DNA of 7,622 bases from Treponema sp. (GTDB taxonomy: Bacteria; Spirochaetota; Spirochaetia; Treponematales; Treponemataceae), in the NCBI GenBank assembly GCA_016296205.1, contig JAEDJS010000077.1, positions 1 to 7,622 of the forward strand, in the 5' to 3' direction. Shown piece after piece: positions 6,011 to 7,622 of this stretch (position 1 is the first letter of the stretch; the number at the start of each line of letters is the position of its first letter). A model generated the notes under the pieces. It made no database searches. It was not told the DNA's origin and saw only the letters and a list, made by a program, of their open reading frames with translations. Made by a program: the position numbers and the translations under genes.

Positions 6011-6017
6011 GGTGGAG
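6011..6017 (+). promoter_or_regulatory. Shine-Dalgarno GGTGGAG deciding the dapB start
   Basis: GGTGGAG ends seven bases before ATG 6025. An in-frame TTG at 6004 lies upstream of this site and would add seven residues not seen in the family, so the ribosome binding site supports ATG 6025 as the true start. Confidence 0.85.
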
Positions 6018-6024
6018 AATTAAT

Positions 6025-6810
6025 ATGAAAATCGCATTTGTTGGTTATGGAAAAATGGGTCACATGATGGAAGAAATTGCCAGAGCCCGTGGAAATGAAG
6101 TTGTTGCTACAATCGATCCTTTTGCTCCAGATGCTTCACATAAAGTTGCTTCAGGCGATAAAGCTGGTCTTGTAAATGCAATAAAAGAAAGTGGTGCAGA
6201 AGGTATTATTGAATTCTCTCATCCAACTGCAGTAATGGGAAATATAGAAGCACTTCTTCCTCTTAAACTTCCTCTGGTTGTTGGAACAACAGGATGGAAC
6301 GACAAAAAAGAATATGTTTCACAGCTTGCAAAAGATTGTGGCGGAATTATTATGACAAGTGCAAACTTTTCTGTTGGGGTTAACTTGTTTTACAGAATTG
6401 TAGAAGAAGCTGCAAAGTATGTAAGCCAGTTCCCTGAATATGATGACGCAATCTGGGAAATGCATCACAATCAGAAAGCAGACAGTCCAAGTGGTACTGC
6501 TCTTGAAATTGCCCGCCGTGTTATGAATGGCGATAAAAGAAAAACAGTTATGGTTACTAATGAGTTCAAAGAACGTCCACAGCCTAATGAACTTCATGTT
6601 TCTTCTACAAGATGCGGTTCTGTTCCTGGAACTCATTCTGTTTTCTTTGATTCAAAAGCAGATACAATTGAACTTACTCATACAGCACGCAGTCGGGAAG
6701 GTTTTGCCAGTGGTGCAGTTCGTTCTGTAGAAAGACTTAAAGAATATGCAGACAATGGAACTTTAAAACATGGTAACCTTTATAGCATGGATGACCTTAA
6801 TCTGTTCTAG
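6025..6810 (+). CDS. dapB: 4-hydroxy-tetrahydrodipicolinate reductase
   Basis: It reduces the DapA product to tetrahydrodipicolinate with NAD(P)H in the cytoplasm, on the route to diaminopimelate for peptidoglycan and to lysine. The 261-residue protein has an N-terminal Rossmann motif VGYGKMG (6-12), the conserved VGTTG (86-90) and ANFSVGVN (113-120), and the catalytic motif EMHHNQKADSPSGTA (145-159) with His147/His148 and Lys151. RCGSVPGTHSVFF (196-208) and HTARSREGFASGA (219-231) complete the substrate-binding and dimer region. Length is slightly shorter than E. coli DapB (273). The start at 6025 puts MKIAFVGYGKMG at the N-terminus as usual. The gene is 36 bases after lysC with no terminator between them, so the two are probably co-transcribed. 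The rest of the pathway (asd, dapA, later steps) is not in this window. Confidence 0.97.
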   Translation: MKIAFVGYGKMGHMMEEIARARGNEVVATIDPFAPDASHKVASGDKAGLVNAIKESGAEGIIEFSHPTAVMGNIEALLPLKLPLVVGTTGWNDKKEYVSQLAKDCGGIIMTSANFSVGVNLFYRIVEEAAKYVSQFPEYDDAIWEMHHNQKADSPSGTALEIARRVMNGDKRKTVMVTNEFKERPQPNELHVSSTRCGSVPGTHSVFFDSKADTIELTHTARSREGFASGAVRSVERLKEYADNGTLKHGNLYSMDDLNLF

Positions 6811-6825
6811 CAACTGAGCATAATA

Positions 6826-6840
6826 ATTGCGGACTCTAAG
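6826..6840 (-). repeat. possible relic of the dispersed repeat
   Basis: ATTGCGGACT (6826-6835) is the exact reverse complement of AGTCCGCAAT at 136-145 in the left-edge repeat. Allowing a two-base CT duplication, the match continues into AAG. It lies in the 51-base gap between dapB and the next gene. Ten bases is short, so chance is possible. Confidence 0.3.
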
Positions 6841-6861
6841 ATTTTTCCTGGAGGATAAGAT

Positions 6862-7557
6862 ATGAATGTATTTTCGATCTCAGTTTTAGGTTTGTTTTTT
6901 GCATTATCGGTTTTTCATTTGTTTTGTTCTTTTTGCCAGTATTTGAATTTATCATCAAATTTTAAAAAGAGCTGTGTGATTTATGCTGATTATACAAAAC
7001 CTGTGCTCCTTCCTGTTTTATGCCTGTTTGCTATATTGACTTTGCTGAACAACGGAACAACAAACAAAACTGTTTTAATTCTTTGCGGAGCTTTGTTTTT
7101 TGGCGCTGTTGGGGATTTTATTCTTTTGAATCCTCTTGATAAAAGATATTTTGTTGCAGGAACTTTATCTTTTCTTGCAGGGCATATTTGTTTTCTGTGT
7201 TTGCTCACAACTGAGTTTTTCTGGCAGCAGCGTATGTTAATTTATACTACTGTTATTTCAGGAATTTTTAGTGTTGGTGCCTGGCTGTTAAATGGCCACA
7301 AAAAAGGTCCATCAGGGGCTGTAATTCTTGTTTATGGATTTATTCTTTTTGTACAATTAAGCAGTGGAATTCAAAACCTTGTAAATCATGAAAGTTTTGG
7401 TATTTTCCAGACTATTGGCGGAGCTTTGTTTATTGTTAGCGATGGGGTTTTAAGTTTTACACTTTTTACAAAAGATTTTAAGTTCAGCAGATTTTTAATT
7501 ATGCTTACTTATTTACTGGCAGAAATGTTTTTAACTTTTGCGGTTATTAATTTATAA
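6862..7557 (+). CDS. YhhN/TMEM86-family membrane protein (lysoplasmalogenase-like)
   Basis: This 231-residue protein is almost entirely hydrophobic, with about seven or eight membrane segments (around 5-25, 43-62, 68-89, 95-116, 124-143, 151-170, 180-200 and 208-230). Family-like signatures are YTKP (44-47), FFGAVGDFILL (79-89), FLAGHICF (104-111), GALFIVSDGVLSF (187-199) and the final YLLAEMFL (217-224). The paired acidic sites Asp85 and Asp194 in GD and SD are the probable catalytic residues. Characterised animal relatives (TMEM86) cleave the vinyl-ether bond of lysoplasmalogens; bacterial members are less well defined, so the activity here is inferred. ATG 6862 has a clear GGAGGA (6850-6855) seven bases upstream. 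It follows dapB by 51 bases with no terminator and no good promoter seen between them, so co-transcription with lysC-dapB is plausible. Confidence 0.85.
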   Translation: MNVFSISVLGLFFALSVFHLFCSFCQYLNLSSNFKKSCVIYADYTKPVLLPVLCLFAILTLLNNGTTNKTVLILCGALFFGAVGDFILLNPLDKRYFVAGTLSFLAGHICFLCLLTTEFFWQQRMLIYTTVISGIFSVGAWLLNGHKKGPSGAVILVYGFILFVQLSSGIQNLVNHESFGIFQTIGGALFIVSDGVLSFTLFTKDFKFSRFLIMLTYLLAEMFLTFAVINL

Positions 7558-7560
7558 TTT

Positions 7561-7622
7561 AAAAAGAGGCTGTCCCAAAAGTATTTGTCATGCTGAACTC
7601 CTATGATATTTGTCAATGCCAT
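7561..7622. repeat. right-edge dispersed repeat, cut by the window end
   Basis: The sequence AAAAAGAGGCTGTCCCAAAA (7561-7580) is followed by TTGTCATGCTGAAC (7585-7598). The second piece matches TTGTCATCTTGAAC at 157-170 in 12 of 14 positions, so the same repeat family borders both sides of the gene block. The first piece has the look of the left arm of a long terminator-like inverted repeat whose right arm would lie outside the window. No terminator is otherwise visible after the YhhN gene. Confidence 0.5.

Noticed and set aside
6004..6024. Upstream TTG start for dapB
   Set aside because: It would place the SD sequence GGTGGAG inside the coding region and add seven residues not typical of DapB. 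ATG 6025 has the correct spacing and N-terminus.

Overview
The window is a compact stretch of AT-rich bacterial chromosome with every gene on the + strand: one tRNA gene and six protein genes, bordered on both sides by non-coding dispersed-repeat sequence. The base composition, the solitary sugar-type ABC ATPase with a Lys/Ala tail, and the repeat family built on motifs such as CCGGAATGACA and GTCATGCTGAAC suggest an anaerobic, host-associated spirochaete of the Treponema type. This is an inference from gene content and sequence style. No rRNA or taxonomic marker is present.

Layout. 1-223 holds no gene; it carries hairpins and four imperfect ~20-bp tandem units of a dispersed repeat. A strong promoter drives tRNA-Leu(GAG) (268-349), which ends in a textbook intrinsic terminator with a GAAA tetraloop. 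Twenty bases later begins a DUF554 membrane protein (402-1163). An extended -10 promoter and a strong ribosome binding site precede an MsmK/UgpC/MalK-type ABC ATPase (1254-2576), which has its own terminator. Next come an RNB-domain exoribonuclease (2704-4620), aspartate kinase lysC (4666-5988), dihydrodipicolinate reductase dapB (6025-6810) and a YhhN/TMEM86-like membrane protein (6862-7557). The final 65 bases carry another copy of the repeat family behind a possible terminator arm.

How the genes fit together. LysC and DapB are the first enzyme and a later enzyme of the aspartate-to-diaminopimelate/lysine pathway and probably form an operon, possibly with the YhhN gene. The ABC ATPase has no permease or binding protein beside it and strongly favours TTC for Phe, unlike its neighbours, so it is probably a highly expressed ATPase shared by several sugar importers.

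No wholly new system is visible; this is mostly core chromosome. The most notable signal is at the start codons of the RNB ribonuclease and lysC genes. Both lack a Shine-Dalgarno sequence and have a promoter whose -10 box lies only 6-9 bases before the ATG, which predicts leaderless mRNAs. The other four protein genes all have recognisable Shine-Dalgarno sequences. Other points worth checking are the 84-residue extension of the ABC ATPase, the missing promoter space for the DUF554 gene, and repeat relics at both edges and in the dapB-yhhN gap.
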